DNA of 64,000 nt. Source: Cutibacterium modestum. Lineage in GTDB: Bacteria; Actinomycetota; Actinomycetes; Propionibacteriales; Propionibacteriaceae. The stretch is taken from the NCBI RefSeq assembly GCF_008326345.1, contig NZ_BJEN01000003.1, forward strand, positions 310,001-374,000, given 5' to 3'. Shown here piece by piece: positions 10,331 to 18,641 of this stretch. Position 1 is the stretch's first letter. Every line of letters begins with the position of its first letter. A model generated the notes under the pieces. The model did no database searches and had not been told where the DNA came from. It saw only the letters and a list, made by a program, of their open reading frames with translations. The position numbers were made by a program, and so were the translations under genes.

Positions 10331-10416
10331 TGGGACACGTCGTAGCGTCAGGATCTAGAAAAGATTCTCCCGTCGCTCGTGTTAATGGCCATGGTGGCCA
10401 TGTGCGCTCCGTTTGG

Positions 10417-10679
10417 TCACCTACCGTAGCGATAACGGCAACGTGTGATGCGGGTCGCCTGACTGACGACCTTGTAGACCAGACGGTGCTCATCGGTGAT
10501 GCGGCGTGAAAAATATCCCCAAAGACCATGTTTGAAAGCTTCTGGCTTGCCGATACCTTCATTGCCATTGCGCGCGATGTTCCCGATGAGCATGGTGATC
10601 CGCTTGAGAGCCCGGTGGCCGTCAGCCTGCCACCGCCGCAGCCCTCCCACGCCATGTCATCCCACACCAGGGTGGCCAC
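10417..10679 (-). pseudogene. YoeB/Txe-family toxin, frameshifted
   Basis: GTG 10679 opens a frame reading MATLVWDDMAWEG. The rest of a YoeB toxin follows in the neighbouring frame: RRWQADGHRALKRI, EGIGKPEAFKHGL, then SRRITDEHRLVYKV. Restoring one G in the run near 10645-10650 rejoins the two parts with normal YoeB spacing (W-E-x4-W-Q). The C-terminal CRYHY motif reads CRYRY, so the catalytic histidine (His83 in E. coli YoeB) is also gone. YoeB is a ribosome-dependent mRNA endonuclease; this copy should be inactive. The antitoxin remnant lies directly upstream. Confidence 0.8.
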
Positions 10680-10681
10680 GA

Positions 10682-10790
10682 TCAGTCCTCTACCAGGTCG
10701 TGGCGGGCGCCTTCATCGCTTTCCAGGTGGACTCGCATCAAGGAGACGGCGGGCGTTGGCGAGGGATTCCGTATAGCTGAGCGTTTTTAT
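10682..10790 (-). pseudogene. YefM/Phd-type antitoxin remnant with internal deletion
   Basis: On the minus strand the frame reads IKTLSYTES followed at once by LANARRLLDA. These are the N-terminal end and the C-terminal ANARRLLD block of YefM, normally about 45 residues apart. A frameshift then leads into HLESDEGARHDLVED and a TGA, a typical YefM tail. The first codon is ATA where ATG is expected. The DNA-binding core is therefore deleted, the start is mutated and the tail is out of frame. It sits 2 bases before the toxin start, the usual antitoxin-first order. Confidence 0.75.
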
Positions 10791-10833
10791 GACGCACCTC
10801 CGGTACGGAAAAGTGCACGCTGCTGGGACCTCT

Positions 10834-12924
10834 CTAGGCTAGTGAGACATCCTGTACCGCCTCCATTAACGCATCCAACGGCGCTGCCGCCTTGAGGTTT
10901 TTCTCGCGCCACTCGTCATCGGGTTCGGACGCGGCAACGATCGCGCCACCGGCGCCGACCGTCACCTTCGACCCCGCCAAGATCAACGTTCGGATCACGA
11001 TGCTGAGGTCGGCGGTGCGATCGAACCCGAGATACCCCAGTATTCCCGAGTAGATTCCCCGGGCGCCGGCCTCCAGGCCGTCCAGGATCTCTACGGACCG
11101 CTCCTTGGGTGCTCCGGTCATCGACCCACCAGGAAAGGTCGCTCGCAGCACGTCGACGAGACCGACGTCTTCGCGCAGCTGCCCGCGCACCGTAGTCACC
11201 ATCTGATGCACCGTCGCATATGACTCGATCGCCATCAGGTGTGGCACCTCAACCGTACCGGGATTACACACCCGGGACAGGTCATTGCGCACCAGATCAG
11301 CGATCATGAGATTCTCGGCACGGTTTTTCGCGTCTGTTCGCAGATCGACGACCCGCTGGGCGTCCCCAACCGGATCACCACACCGGGCGATCGTCCCCTT
11401 GATCGGTTTGGATTCAACGATGCCGTCGCGCACCGTCAGGAACCGTTCCGGGGAGGATGAGCACACCTCTACACGCGGGCTGGTGAACCGAAGGTAGGCC
11501 CCGTAGGGAGCCGGATTTCGACGCCGCAGCGCCCGGTACAGCTGCCAGCCGTCCACGTCGCACTCGGAGGTCCAGGTGTCGGTGAGACAGGCCTCGTACG
11601 AGTCCCCGCATGCCAGCGCCTGCTGGATTGCCAAGATCCGGTCCCGGTAGCCCCCTCGGCTGAGCCGCCACGACCCGACGGGCGCGCTCATCGGCGGAGT
11701 GGATGGCTCGTCAGGTTCTCGTCGAGCCACTAACGCCGCTGCTAACGTGTCCAGCAGATCAGCGGCTTCGTCACGGCGTGGCGTTTTGCGGTCCACCAAG
11801 GCCAGCAGATGGGCACGCTGCTGGTAGTGGTCGTACGCAATCCAGCTTGCCGGACGCAGCCACATGGCATCGGGTAGTTCGCTGCGGTGCGCATTCGGGC
11901 CCAAGGTCAACGCCTTGCACTCATAGCCTAAGAAGCCGACGTAGCCGCCGGTGAACGGGATATCACCTAGCTTTGGTCTCGTTGCCCCTTTCGCAAGACG
12001 GCGTGCCAGAAAACCCAGCACATCTCCGGGCTTGGATCGCCCATTGACTATCAACGTATTCGTGTTGAGGTCGTAACTGACGACTTCTGACGCCGATCCC
12101 GCCGTCGTGCCCATCATGCTCCAACGACCAGCGTCACCGCGGGTGACTGCCGAGTCCAACCAAAAGGCGTCGACGTCACGAGCCAGTTTGGCGAAGGTAG
12201 CTCCCGCGTCGAGGTCGATACTGACGTCGCGGTGGCATATTTCCCATCGCGCAGGGGTCCGAAAGCTTGTGCGTGACGGGGGATAACCTGGTTTGCGATT
12301 TTTTGACACTACGTCGCGGTTTTCAGACATCGTGTTGCATTGTGGGTGGCTGATCGCCAGAAAGTTGGCGACCAGCTGGGCGCCTACCTGCGTCATCACC
12401 GACTCCGGGTGGAACTGCACACCCCAGTGCGGCCGATCGGCCACCTCGAACGCCATGATGGTGCCATCCTCAGCGCGAGCGTGCTCAAAAGTGTCATCGC
12501 TCAGTGCTGACAGGCACAGTGAGTGATAACGAGTGGCCTCGAAGTCCTGTGGCAATCCGGCGAAGATCCCTTGTCCGGAGTGATGAATCCGGCTAACGAT
12601 GCCGTGGTGGGGTCGGATGGTCTCCAACTGGGCACCGTGACGCAGCCCGAGGCCCTGGTGGCCAAGGCATACCCCAAGTAGGGGGAGCTCGCTGGAGGCA
12701 TCGATTATCCGGTCAGCAATGTTGAAATCTTTGTTGTTGAGCGGGGTGCCAGGGCCTGGCCCGATGACCACATGATCGAATTCGCCGTCAGCCAGCCGGT
12801 GGAGGATTCCCTCACGCTTGACCTCCTCGGGTCGGACCACCACTGGCGCGACACCGCTAGTCTCGGCCAGCAGGTGCGCGAGGTTGAAGGTGAAGGAATC
12901 GTGGTTGTCGACCAGCAGGATCAC
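10834..12924 (-). CDS. pabAB: aminodeoxychorismate synthase, fused PabA-PabB
   Basis: 696 residues from GTG 12924, preferred over 12969 because GGAGG lies 6 bases upstream and the protein then opens directly with VILLVDNHDSFTFN. Residues 1-195 are a class I glutamine amidotransferase with the nucleophile in GVCLGHQGL and a HPESV histidine. From about residue 245 on is the chorismate-binding PabB domain, with the PIKGT lysine typical of PabB and GGSMTGAPK near the C-terminus. It makes 4-amino-4-deoxychorismate, the p-aminobenzoate precursor for folate. PabC is not nearby. It is transcribed away from norB. Confidence 0.92.
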   Translation of the reverse strand: MILLVDNHDSFTFNLAHLLAETSGVAPVVVRPEEVKREGILHRLADGEFDHVVIGPGPGTPLNNKDFNIADRIIDASSELPLLGVCLGHQGLGLRHGAQLETIRPHHGIVSRIHHSGQGIFAGLPQDFEATRYHSLCLSALSDDTFEHARAEDGTIMAFEVADRPHWGVQFHPESVMTQVGAQLVANFLAISHPQCNTMSENRDVVSKNRKPGYPPSRTSFRTPARWEICHRDVSIDLDAGATFAKLARDVDAFWLDSAVTRGDAGRWSMMGTTAGSASEVVSYDLNTNTLIVNGRSKPGDVLGFLARRLAKGATRPKLGDIPFTGGYVGFLGYECKALTLGPNAHRSELPDAMWLRPASWIAYDHYQQRAHLLALVDRKTPRRDEAADLLDTLAAALVARREPDEPSTPPMSAPVGSWRLSRGGYRDRILAIQQALACGDSYEACLTDTWTSECDVDGWQLYRALRRRNPAPYGAYLRFTSPRVEVCSSSPERFLTVRDGIVESKPIKGTIARCGDPVGDAQRVVDLRTDAKNRAENLMIADLVRNDLSRVCNPGTVEVPHLMAIESYATVHQMVTTVRGQLREDVGLVDVLRATFPGGSMTGAPKERSVEILDGLEAGARGIYSGILGYLGFDRTADLSIVIRTLILAGSKVTVGAGGAIVAASEPDDEWREKNLKAAAPLDALMEAVQDVSLA

Positions 12925-13039
12925 GGGCCCTCCTCGGTGACATCCGCTGCGGTGCAAGAGCGCTAGCACTAAGGATAGAGGCCGCTACCCGAGACGGCCT
13001 GTTGGAATTGTGCCGAGAGTGTGGAAGACGCACTAGCCG

Positions 13040-13073
13040 TTTATTGACGACTGTATCGTCAATAAACGATACT
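13040..13073 (+). promoter_or_regulatory. norB promoter covered by two nested palindromes
   Basis: TTGACG (13044-13049) and GATACT (13068-13073), 18 bases apart, form a good -35/-10 pair ending 8 bases before the norB ATG; there is no Shine-Dalgarno. A perfect 11-base inverted repeat (TTTATTGACGA at 13040-13050, TCGTCAATAAA at 13056-13066) covers the -35. A second perfect repeat (GTATCGT at 13053-13059, ACGATAC at 13066-13072) shares bases with it and covers the -10. A repressor bound here would block RNA polymerase. A nitric-oxide sensor such as an Rrf2-family (NsrR-like) protein is a reasonable guess, but the arms do not match an operator I know. Confidence 0.7.
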
Positions 13074-13081
13074 CTTACGCC

Positions 13082-15421
13082 ATGGGCAATGGAGGCAAGA
13101 GCCCAAAGGGGCTTCGTCGTCGACCGATGGTCGTCAGTAAGGGGTGGGTGCAAGGCATCGCCCTCGTGATGATCCTGGGATTCACGGTGATGGGCATTCT
13201 CGCTTATCACACATATAACGACTCCATACCTATACCTGACAAAGTTGTCTCCACCACCGGGGAGGTGCTGTTCACCCATGATGACATCGTTGCCGGGCAG
13301 GAAACCTTCAACAACAGAGGCCTTATGGAGTATGGGTCCATCGTCGGTCACGGCGGGTATCTTGGGCCCGATTTCACCGCCGACTACTTGCGCCGTGCCG
13401 CGACATTCACCTTGGACGCTCGAATCAAGGCAAGGGAAAGCCAACCGCACCAGGAAAATATCAAGGACTGGCGTACTAACCGCTACGATTCCCGCACCGG
13501 CGTGCTCGTCCTGTCACGTCAGCAGACTGCCGCGTACCACCATCTCGTCTCCCACTACACGACATATTTCGGGAGGAACTCGCACAACCTTGGTCTCCTG
13601 GCCCACGACATTAAGGACCCGGCACAAGCCAAGCAACTGACCGATTTCTTCGCATGGACCGCGTGGGGCTCAGCTGCGGATCGGCCCGGGCATAGCTATT
13701 CGTACACGAACAACTGGCCGGCAGATCCGACTGTGGCGAACCGTCCAACGGCGGACATGGTCGTCTGGTCGGCGCTCTCCCTCATCGTCCTCATCGGCGG
13801 TACCGGAGTCATGTTCGCGATCTACGGACGGTGGAGCAGGAACATCGGATGGCACGAGTCGGAGACTCCGTCACTGAACTTCATCCGTCCCAGCCAGGTC
13901 GGGCTCACCAAGTCACAGCGCGCCACGGCATGGTTTTTCTTCGTCATCGCCGCACTCTTCCTCGTGCAGACTTTTGTCGGTGCGGCCGCCGAACACTACC
14001 GGGCTGACATCTCGAGTTTCTTTGGGTTCAATCTGGCCTCATGGTTGCCGTACAACCTTGCCCGCACCTGGCACGTCCAGCTGGCGTTGTTCTGGACGGC
14101 CGCTGCTTTCCTCGCAGGTGGCATCTTTCTAGCTCCCTTCGTCTCGGGCAAGGAGCCCAAGAGGCAGCACGTGCTCACCTACGTCCTGCTCGGGGCGGTG
14201 GCTTTCGTTGTGTTCGGTTCTCTCGCCAGTGAGGCCCTGTCGGTGTACGGAGTCTCATGGGCCAAGGGGCCGGTCTTCGGTGAACAGTGGGAATACCTCG
14301 ACTTGCCGAGGATGTTCCAGTTACTCCTCACCCTTGGCATGTTCCTGTGGGTGTTCATCATTTGGCGTGCCATGCGCGCCCGAATGAAAACTGAGTCCGT
14401 TGGCAACATGCCGTGGGTGTTTTTCTTCTCGGCGTTATCGATCCCGATGTTCTATGCCGTGGGTCTCCTCGCCGGCACACATACCCAGCTGTCAGTGGCC
14501 GAGTTTTGGCGCTTCTGGGTGGTTCATCTGTGGGTTGAGGATTTCCTTGAACTCTTCACCACTGTCATGGTCGCATACATATTCGTCATGCTCGGCGTCG
14601 TTCGCGAGAAGGTGGCGTTAGGTGTCATCTACATGGATGTCATCCTGTACTCGGCTGGCGGTGTGCTCGGCACCATGCACCACCTGTACTTCTCGGGCAC
14701 TCCGAGTGCTCATATGGCTATCGGCGCCTTCTTCTCGGCTGCGGAGGTCATCCCACTGACGTTCCTTACGGTCGAGGCCTGGGGGTTCATGCAGCTCGGA
14801 GCCCGGCGTGAGTCACGGTCGTCAACTCCGTTCCCCCACCGTTGGACCGTGATGTTCCTTGTCGTGGTCGGGTTCTGGAACTTCCTCGGTGCCGGGGTCT
14901 TTGGCTTCCTCATCAACTTGCCAATCGTGTCCTACTACGAGATTGGCACCACTTTGACCGCCAACCACGCCCACGGAGCCATGATGGGTGTCTACGGGAT
15001 GATGGCCATGGCCTTGGCGATGTTCGCGTTGAGATACCTCATACCCGAGGACAGATGGAACGACAAGCTTGCCAAGATTTCGTTCTGGTGCACGAATATT
15101 GGCTTGGCCTGGATGGTCTTCGTCACCTTGTTGCCGCTCGGCATCCTGCAACTGTACCGGTCAGTAGGCGCTGGGTATTTTGAGGCCCGGCAGCTCAACT
15201 ACGTCACCGAGCACCGTAACGTCGTCCTCGAGTGGCTTCGTATGCCCGGTGACCTTGTCTTCATTATCGGCGGGGTGTTGCCGTTCTTGTGGATGGCCTT
15301 CCAAGGACTAATACATCACCGAGAGGGCAGGACCTCCGACACGTTGCCGGTAGAACGCCTCTTCGTCGAGCCCACCGCGGACGATCGTGAGTACGCGTGG
15401 TCGTCGGAGGAGTCGAAGTGA
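13082..15421 (+). CDS. norB: quinol-dependent nitric oxide reductase (qNOR)
   Basis: 779 residues, the single-subunit qNOR length. It reduces 2 NO to N2O with electrons from (mena)quinol in the cytoplasmic membrane. The N-terminal extension (GQETFNNRGLMEYGSIVGHGGYLGPDF) is the fused NorC-like periplasmic part typical of qNOR. The catalytic core has about 12 more helices, with candidate haem and Fe-B ligands in HVQLALFW, HLWVEDFLE, HHLYFSG and NHAHGAMMGVYG. Its main role is likely detoxification of NO, including host-derived NO. The stop overlaps the next gene (GTGA), so it heads a three-gene operon. Confidence 0.93.
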   Translation: MGNGGKSPKGLRRRPMVVSKGWVQGIALVMILGFTVMGILAYHTYNDSIPIPDKVVSTTGEVLFTHDDIVAGQETFNNRGLMEYGSIVGHGGYLGPDFTADYLRRAATFTLDARIKARESQPHQENIKDWRTNRYDSRTGVLVLSRQQTAAYHHLVSHYTTYFGRNSHNLGLLAHDIKDPAQAKQLTDFFAWTAWGSAADRPGHSYSYTNNWPADPTVANRPTADMVVWSALSLIVLIGGTGVMFAIYGRWSRNIGWHESETPSLNFIRPSQVGLTKSQRATAWFFFVIAALFLVQTFVGAAAEHYRADISSFFGFNLASWLPYNLARTWHVQLALFWTAAAFLAGGIFLAPFVSGKEPKRQHVLTYVLLGAVAFVVFGSLASEALSVYGVSWAKGPVFGEQWEYLDLPRMFQLLLTLGMFLWVFIIWRAMRARMKTESVGNMPWVFFFSALSIPMFYAVGLLAGTHTQLSVAEFWRFWVVHLWVEDFLELFTTVMVAYIFVMLGVVREKVALGVIYMDVILYSAGGVLGTMHHLYFSGTPSAHMAIGAFFSAAEVIPLTFLTVEAWGFMQLGARRESRSSTPFPHRWTVMFLVVVGFWNFLGAGVFGFLINLPIVSYYEIGTTLTANHAHGAMMGVYGMMAMALAMFALRYLIPEDRWNDKLAKISFWCTNIGLAWMVFVTLLPLGILQLYRSVGAGYFEARQLNYVTEHRNVVLEWLRMPGDLVFIIGGVLPFLWMAFQGLIHHREGRTSDTLPVERLFVEPTADDREYAWSSEESK

Positions 15422-16206
15422 ACACATCGTCCCAGGTGATCCTCACCTGCTGCTATTCCATGCTCCTGCTCATCGTTGCCTGGCTGCTGGACGTGCTGGG
15501 ACGTCACGGCTCCCGGATGAGTCGGGAGTGGAAGACGACGAACTTCGTCTACCACAACGATCGGGATGGATGGAAGTGCCACGAGGACCACTGGCTGTGG
15601 CCTGCGAGTTTTGACCCACAGAAGCGGGTCGTGAGATATCGCGGTCAGCATGAGATCTGCGGCAGGTGCCCCGTCAAGGACACCTGCTCGCCGACAGTGC
15701 CCGCGCGAGAGGTAACTATGCCTATTGACCCGTGGCCATATTCTGAGGCTGGGCTGTTCCATCGCGGCATGACGGTGTGTGCCATGGTCGCGGCGCTGGC
15801 CCTGCCGGTCGGCATGTTTTTCGTAGCACGGTCGGTGGCGGAGGTCGTCGCTCTCGTGGCGACCATCGCCATCGTCTGTCTGGCTCTCGTACCCACCGCT
15901 GCGTCCATGCGTCATCGTCCGGTGGATATCCCGGAGGGGTTACCGCTGGAAACATCAGTATCGGATACCGGGATGGCGCAGGAGGACGGCCGTGTCCGGG
16001 TCTTCGGCGTTCATGGGCAAGCGACGACCGACCGAGCAGGTGATGAGGCCGATCGCCTCATTGCGCGATACGGGTCCCGCTGGAGATCCGGACGCACCCG
16101 GTATCGCTCGGTCGAGCAGGCAGCTGTGGCCAAGGCTGAAGCACGGAGCGTGCTTGACCAGGACAGGTATTACCGCGGCGTCGACGTCAGCAGGAGCAGG
16201 GCATGA
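15418..16206 (+). CDS. membrane protein with a His/Cys-rich loop, norB operon
   Basis: 262 residues from GTG 15418, which overlaps the norB stop (GTGA). Helix 1 spans about residues 8-26 (ILTCCYSMLLLIVAWLL). A soluble stretch follows with KCHEDHW and HEICGRCPVKDTC, that is C-H-x2-H and C-x2-C-x5-C. Then come two helices (about 115-160) and a basic C-terminal tail. The Cys/His cluster could bind zinc, haem or an Fe-S centre. I recognise no named family. Translational coupling to qNOR on one side and to a slipin on the other (ATGA overlap) suggests a role in assembling, shielding or feeding the NO reductase. That is inference. Confidence 0.75.
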   Translation: MNTSSQVILTCCYSMLLLIVAWLLDVLGRHGSRMSREWKTTNFVYHNDRDGWKCHEDHWLWPASFDPQKRVVRYRGQHEICGRCPVKDTCSPTVPAREVTMPIDPWPYSEAGLFHRGMTVCAMVAALALPVGMFFVARSVAEVVALVATIAIVCLALVPTAASMRHRPVDIPEGLPLETSVSDTGMAQEDGRVRVFGVHGQATTDRAGDEADRLIARYGSRWRSGRTRYRSVEQAAVAKAEARSVLDQDRYYRGVDVSRSRA

Positions 16207-16970
16207 GTGATCTCGAATGGGCCTTCACGACGATCGCGATCGTCATCCTCATCATCGGGTTCCTGGTGTCGAGCTTCAAGATCATCCCCGAATATGAGCG
16301 CGGCGTCGTCTTCCGGTTTGGCAAACTGCGGGGTCTGCACGGGGCCGGGCTCGTGTTTATCTTCCCCGGTCTCGACAAGCTGCATAGGGTCGACCAACGC
16401 ACCGTGACCCTGACGATCCCGCCGCAGGAGATCATTACCCGGGACAACGTGCCGGCTCGTGTCAATGCTGTCGTCTTGTTCAATGTGACGGATCCCATGA
16501 GCGCCGTCATGAACGTGGAGAACTACGCGGTCGCGACGAGCCAGATCGCTCAGACGACGTTGCGAAGCGTCCTGGGCCGAGCAGATCTCGATACCCTCCT
16601 CGCCCATCGCGAGGACCTCAATAGGGACCTCCGCGAGATCATTGAAGTGCAGACAGGCCCTTGGGGTGTGGAGGTGTCCGTCGTAGAGATTAAAGACGTG
16701 GAAATCCCGGAGGCGATGCAGCGGGCCATGGCGCGCGAGGCAGAGGCAGAGCGTGAGCGACGGGCCAAGGTGATCAGCGCGCGGGGTGAGATGCAGGCCT
16801 CGGGAGAACTGCGGCAGGCTGCCGACGAGCTTTCGAAGAGTCCGGCATCCTTGCAGCTGCGATACTTGCAGACGCTTCTAGAACTGGGAGCCGATCAGAA
16901 CTCGACGGTGGTGTTCCCACTGCCTATTGACGTCCTTGCCCCCCTCATCCGCAAATATCACGGGGATTGA
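16203..16970 (+). CDS. SPFH/Band 7 protein, slipin (stomatin-like)
   Basis: 255 residues: one N-terminal membrane segment (about residues 8-26), then the SPFH domain with IIPEYERGVVFRFGKL, the Band 7 core (QTTLRSVLGRADLDTLLAHRE) and an Ala/Glu/Arg-rich coiled coil (EAMQRAMAREAEAERERRAK). Slipins form large ring or cage oligomers on the inner membrane and help quality control or organisation of membrane complexes. They are usually paired with an NfeD protein. None is visible here; the partner by position is the Cys-rich membrane protein, with which it shares an ATGA overlap. It ends the norB operon. Confidence 0.92.
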   Translation: MSDLEWAFTTIAIVILIIGFLVSSFKIIPEYERGVVFRFGKLRGLHGAGLVFIFPGLDKLHRVDQRTVTLTIPPQEIITRDNVPARVNAVVLFNVTDPMSAVMNVENYAVATSQIAQTTLRSVLGRADLDTLLAHREDLNRDLREIIEVQTGPWGVEVSVVEIKDVEIPEAMQRAMAREAEAERERRAKVISARGEMQASGELRQAADELSKSPASLQLRYLQTLLELGADQNSTVVFPLPIDVLAPLIRKYHGD

Positions 16971-17101
16971 CCGATGGTGGCCTGACCGTCGGGTTGGTTG
17001 GGCCTCAATCTGCTTCCATGAGCATCTCGACTGCCTGAGGCATAGAGCAGCCCGAGCACGCCACCACCTCACAATCCGACGAGCCGTCACGTCAACGGCT
17101 C

Positions 17102-17107
17102 TAGACT
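17102..17107 (+). promoter_or_regulatory. -10 of a probable leaderless M20 dipeptidase transcript
   Basis: TAGACT ends 6 bases before ATG 17114, the same spacing as at purL and purF. There is no ribosome-binding site. Confidence 0.45.
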
Positions 17108-17113
17108 TTGACC

Positions 17114-18457
17114 ATGGATCTTTCTCATGCTCTCAAGGACCTGTCTGCCAAGGTTGATTCCGGTTTCGACGATGCTGTTGAGCAACTTACCCGTCACGTG
17201 GCAGTCCGGTCGGTCAGTTCTCAACGGCCCGACGATGTGAGGTCCGGAGCCGAGTTCGTTGCGGCCGCGGCCAAGGAAGCCGGTGCCGCCGACGTCACCG
17301 TTGTCACCGAGAACGATGGCCTGCCGGCCGTCATCGCTCACTGGCCGGCGCCTGAAGGCAAGCCTACCGTTCTGCTGTACTCCCATGGTGACGTTCAACC
17401 CACCGGTAACCTCGACGAGTGGCACACCGAGCCCTTCGTCGCCACCACGAAGGGTGAGCGGCTGTATGGCCGTGGCACCGCTGACGATAAGGGCGGCGTC
17501 GCGGCCCATCTGGCCGCCATTCGTGCCCTCGACGGTAAACCCCCGGTCGGCGTCACCCTTTTCGTTGAGGGCGAGGAAGAGATCGGCTCGTCGTCCATGG
17601 AGGCCATCATCGCCAAGCACAAGGACGAGCTGGCCGCCGACGTCATCGTCGTCGCCGACTCGGTCAACTGGGAGCAGGGCGTTCCATCCGTTACGACCAC
17701 CCTGCGCGGTGTCGTCGACTGCGTGGTCGAGGTTTCCACCCTCGACCACGCCCTGCATTCCGGCCAGTTCGGCGGCATCGTTCCCGACGCTTTGACTACT
17801 CTGTGCCGCCTCATCGCAACCCTGCACGATGAGTCCGGTGAGGTCACCGTTGACGGATTGCAGGGATTCGCGGGTCCCGAACTGGACTATCCGGAGGATC
17901 GTCTGCGTGAGGAGACCGGTGTCCTCGACGGTGTTCAATGGGTCGGGCAGGGACGCGCTGTTGAGAAGATGTGGACCAAACCGTCGGTGACCGTCATCGC
18001 CATTGATGCCACTCCAGTCGCGGATGCCATCAACATCCTTCCCGCCAGCGCCAGAGCCAAGATCAGTTTGCGTGTTGCTCCCGGTCAGGACGCTGGTGAG
18101 GCCATGGAAGCCCTCGTCAGGCACTTAGAGTCTCATATCGAGTTTGGCGCTCACATCAAGGTGACTCGTGGCCAGTTGGGGCAGCCGGGAGTCGTCCCCT
18201 TTACTGGCGATAAGGCCGACGTTGCCAAGGAGGCCTTCAGGCTGGCGTGGGGCCAGGAACCCGTCGAGATGGGCACCGGTGGCGCTATCCCGCTGGTGAC
18301 CGACTTGCAGCATGCCTTCCCATCGGCGACGGTGTTGGTGACTGCCGTCACGGACCCGGATTCGCGTATGCACGGCATCGACGAGTCCCTGCACCTGGGT
18401 GATTTCCGTCGGGCGATTCTCACCGAGGCCCTCATTCTCGCCGGTCTGGCCGAGTGA
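17114..18457 (+). CDS. M20 family dipeptidase
   Basis: 447 residues from ATG 17114; TTG 17108 would lie in the promoter spacer. The di-zinc site is intact: YSHGDVQP, GRGTADDKGG (bridging Asp), the EGEEEIGS pair (catalytic base and ligand), a DSVN aspartate and the late histidine in MHGIDESLH. The middle insert is the dimerisation domain. It is close to the CNDP/PepV-like cytosolic dipeptidases that split short peptides. A GTGGAIP loop near the C-terminus is typical. It is monocistronic, with a possible hairpin 40 bases after the stop. Confidence 0.9.
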   Translation: MDLSHALKDLSAKVDSGFDDAVEQLTRHVAVRSVSSQRPDDVRSGAEFVAAAAKEAGAADVTVVTENDGLPAVIAHWPAPEGKPTVLLYSHGDVQPTGNLDEWHTEPFVATTKGERLYGRGTADDKGGVAAHLAAIRALDGKPPVGVTLFVEGEEEIGSSSMEAIIAKHKDELAADVIVVADSVNWEQGVPSVTTTLRGVVDCVVEVSTLDHALHSGQFGGIVPDALTTLCRLIATLHDESGEVTVDGLQGFAGPELDYPEDRLREETGVLDGVQWVGQGRAVEKMWTKPSVTVIAIDATPVADAINILPASARAKISLRVAPGQDAGEAMEALVRHLESHIEFGAHIKVTRGQLGQPGVVPFTGDKADVAKEAFRLAWGQEPVEMGTGGAIPLVTDLQHAFPSATVLVTAVTDPDSRMHGIDESLHLGDFRRAILTEALILAGLAE

Positions 18458-18488
18458 GTAGCGAATTCCACTGCACGGTGTTCCCGCG

Positions 18489-18641
18489 TACAATGACCCT
18501 GCCGTCGGCTGAGCCGGCAGGCAGGGCCTGGGACGTCCGGCGGGGGAATTGCCCCGTTTGCGTGACGATCACTGGGATTCGCGTCAGAAGGGTGGGCAGG
18601 CGCGGACAGCACGTTGTCCCCGTCATCGAGAGGTCTGTCTC
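18489..18641 (+). promoter_or_regulatory. promoter and long structured leader of the MFS gene
   Basis: TACAAT (18489-18494) is a consensus -10. Transcription from about 18501 would leave some 140 bases before ATG 18642. The leader holds several possible hairpins: GCCG/CGGC near its start, CGGGG-GAATTG-CCCCG, TGACG/CGTCA around 18561-18590, and GGACA-GCACGT-TGTCC. GAGAGG precedes the ATG. I could not match it to a known riboswitch. The inverted repeat CCTGCCG/CGGCAGG (18498-18521) could instead be the terminator of the dipeptidase gene. Confidence 0.3.

Noticed and set aside
13040-13066. Fnr-type site in the norB promoter
   Set aside because: TTGA and TCAA are present but 19 bases apart end to end, too far for the TTGAT-N4-ATCAA spacing.
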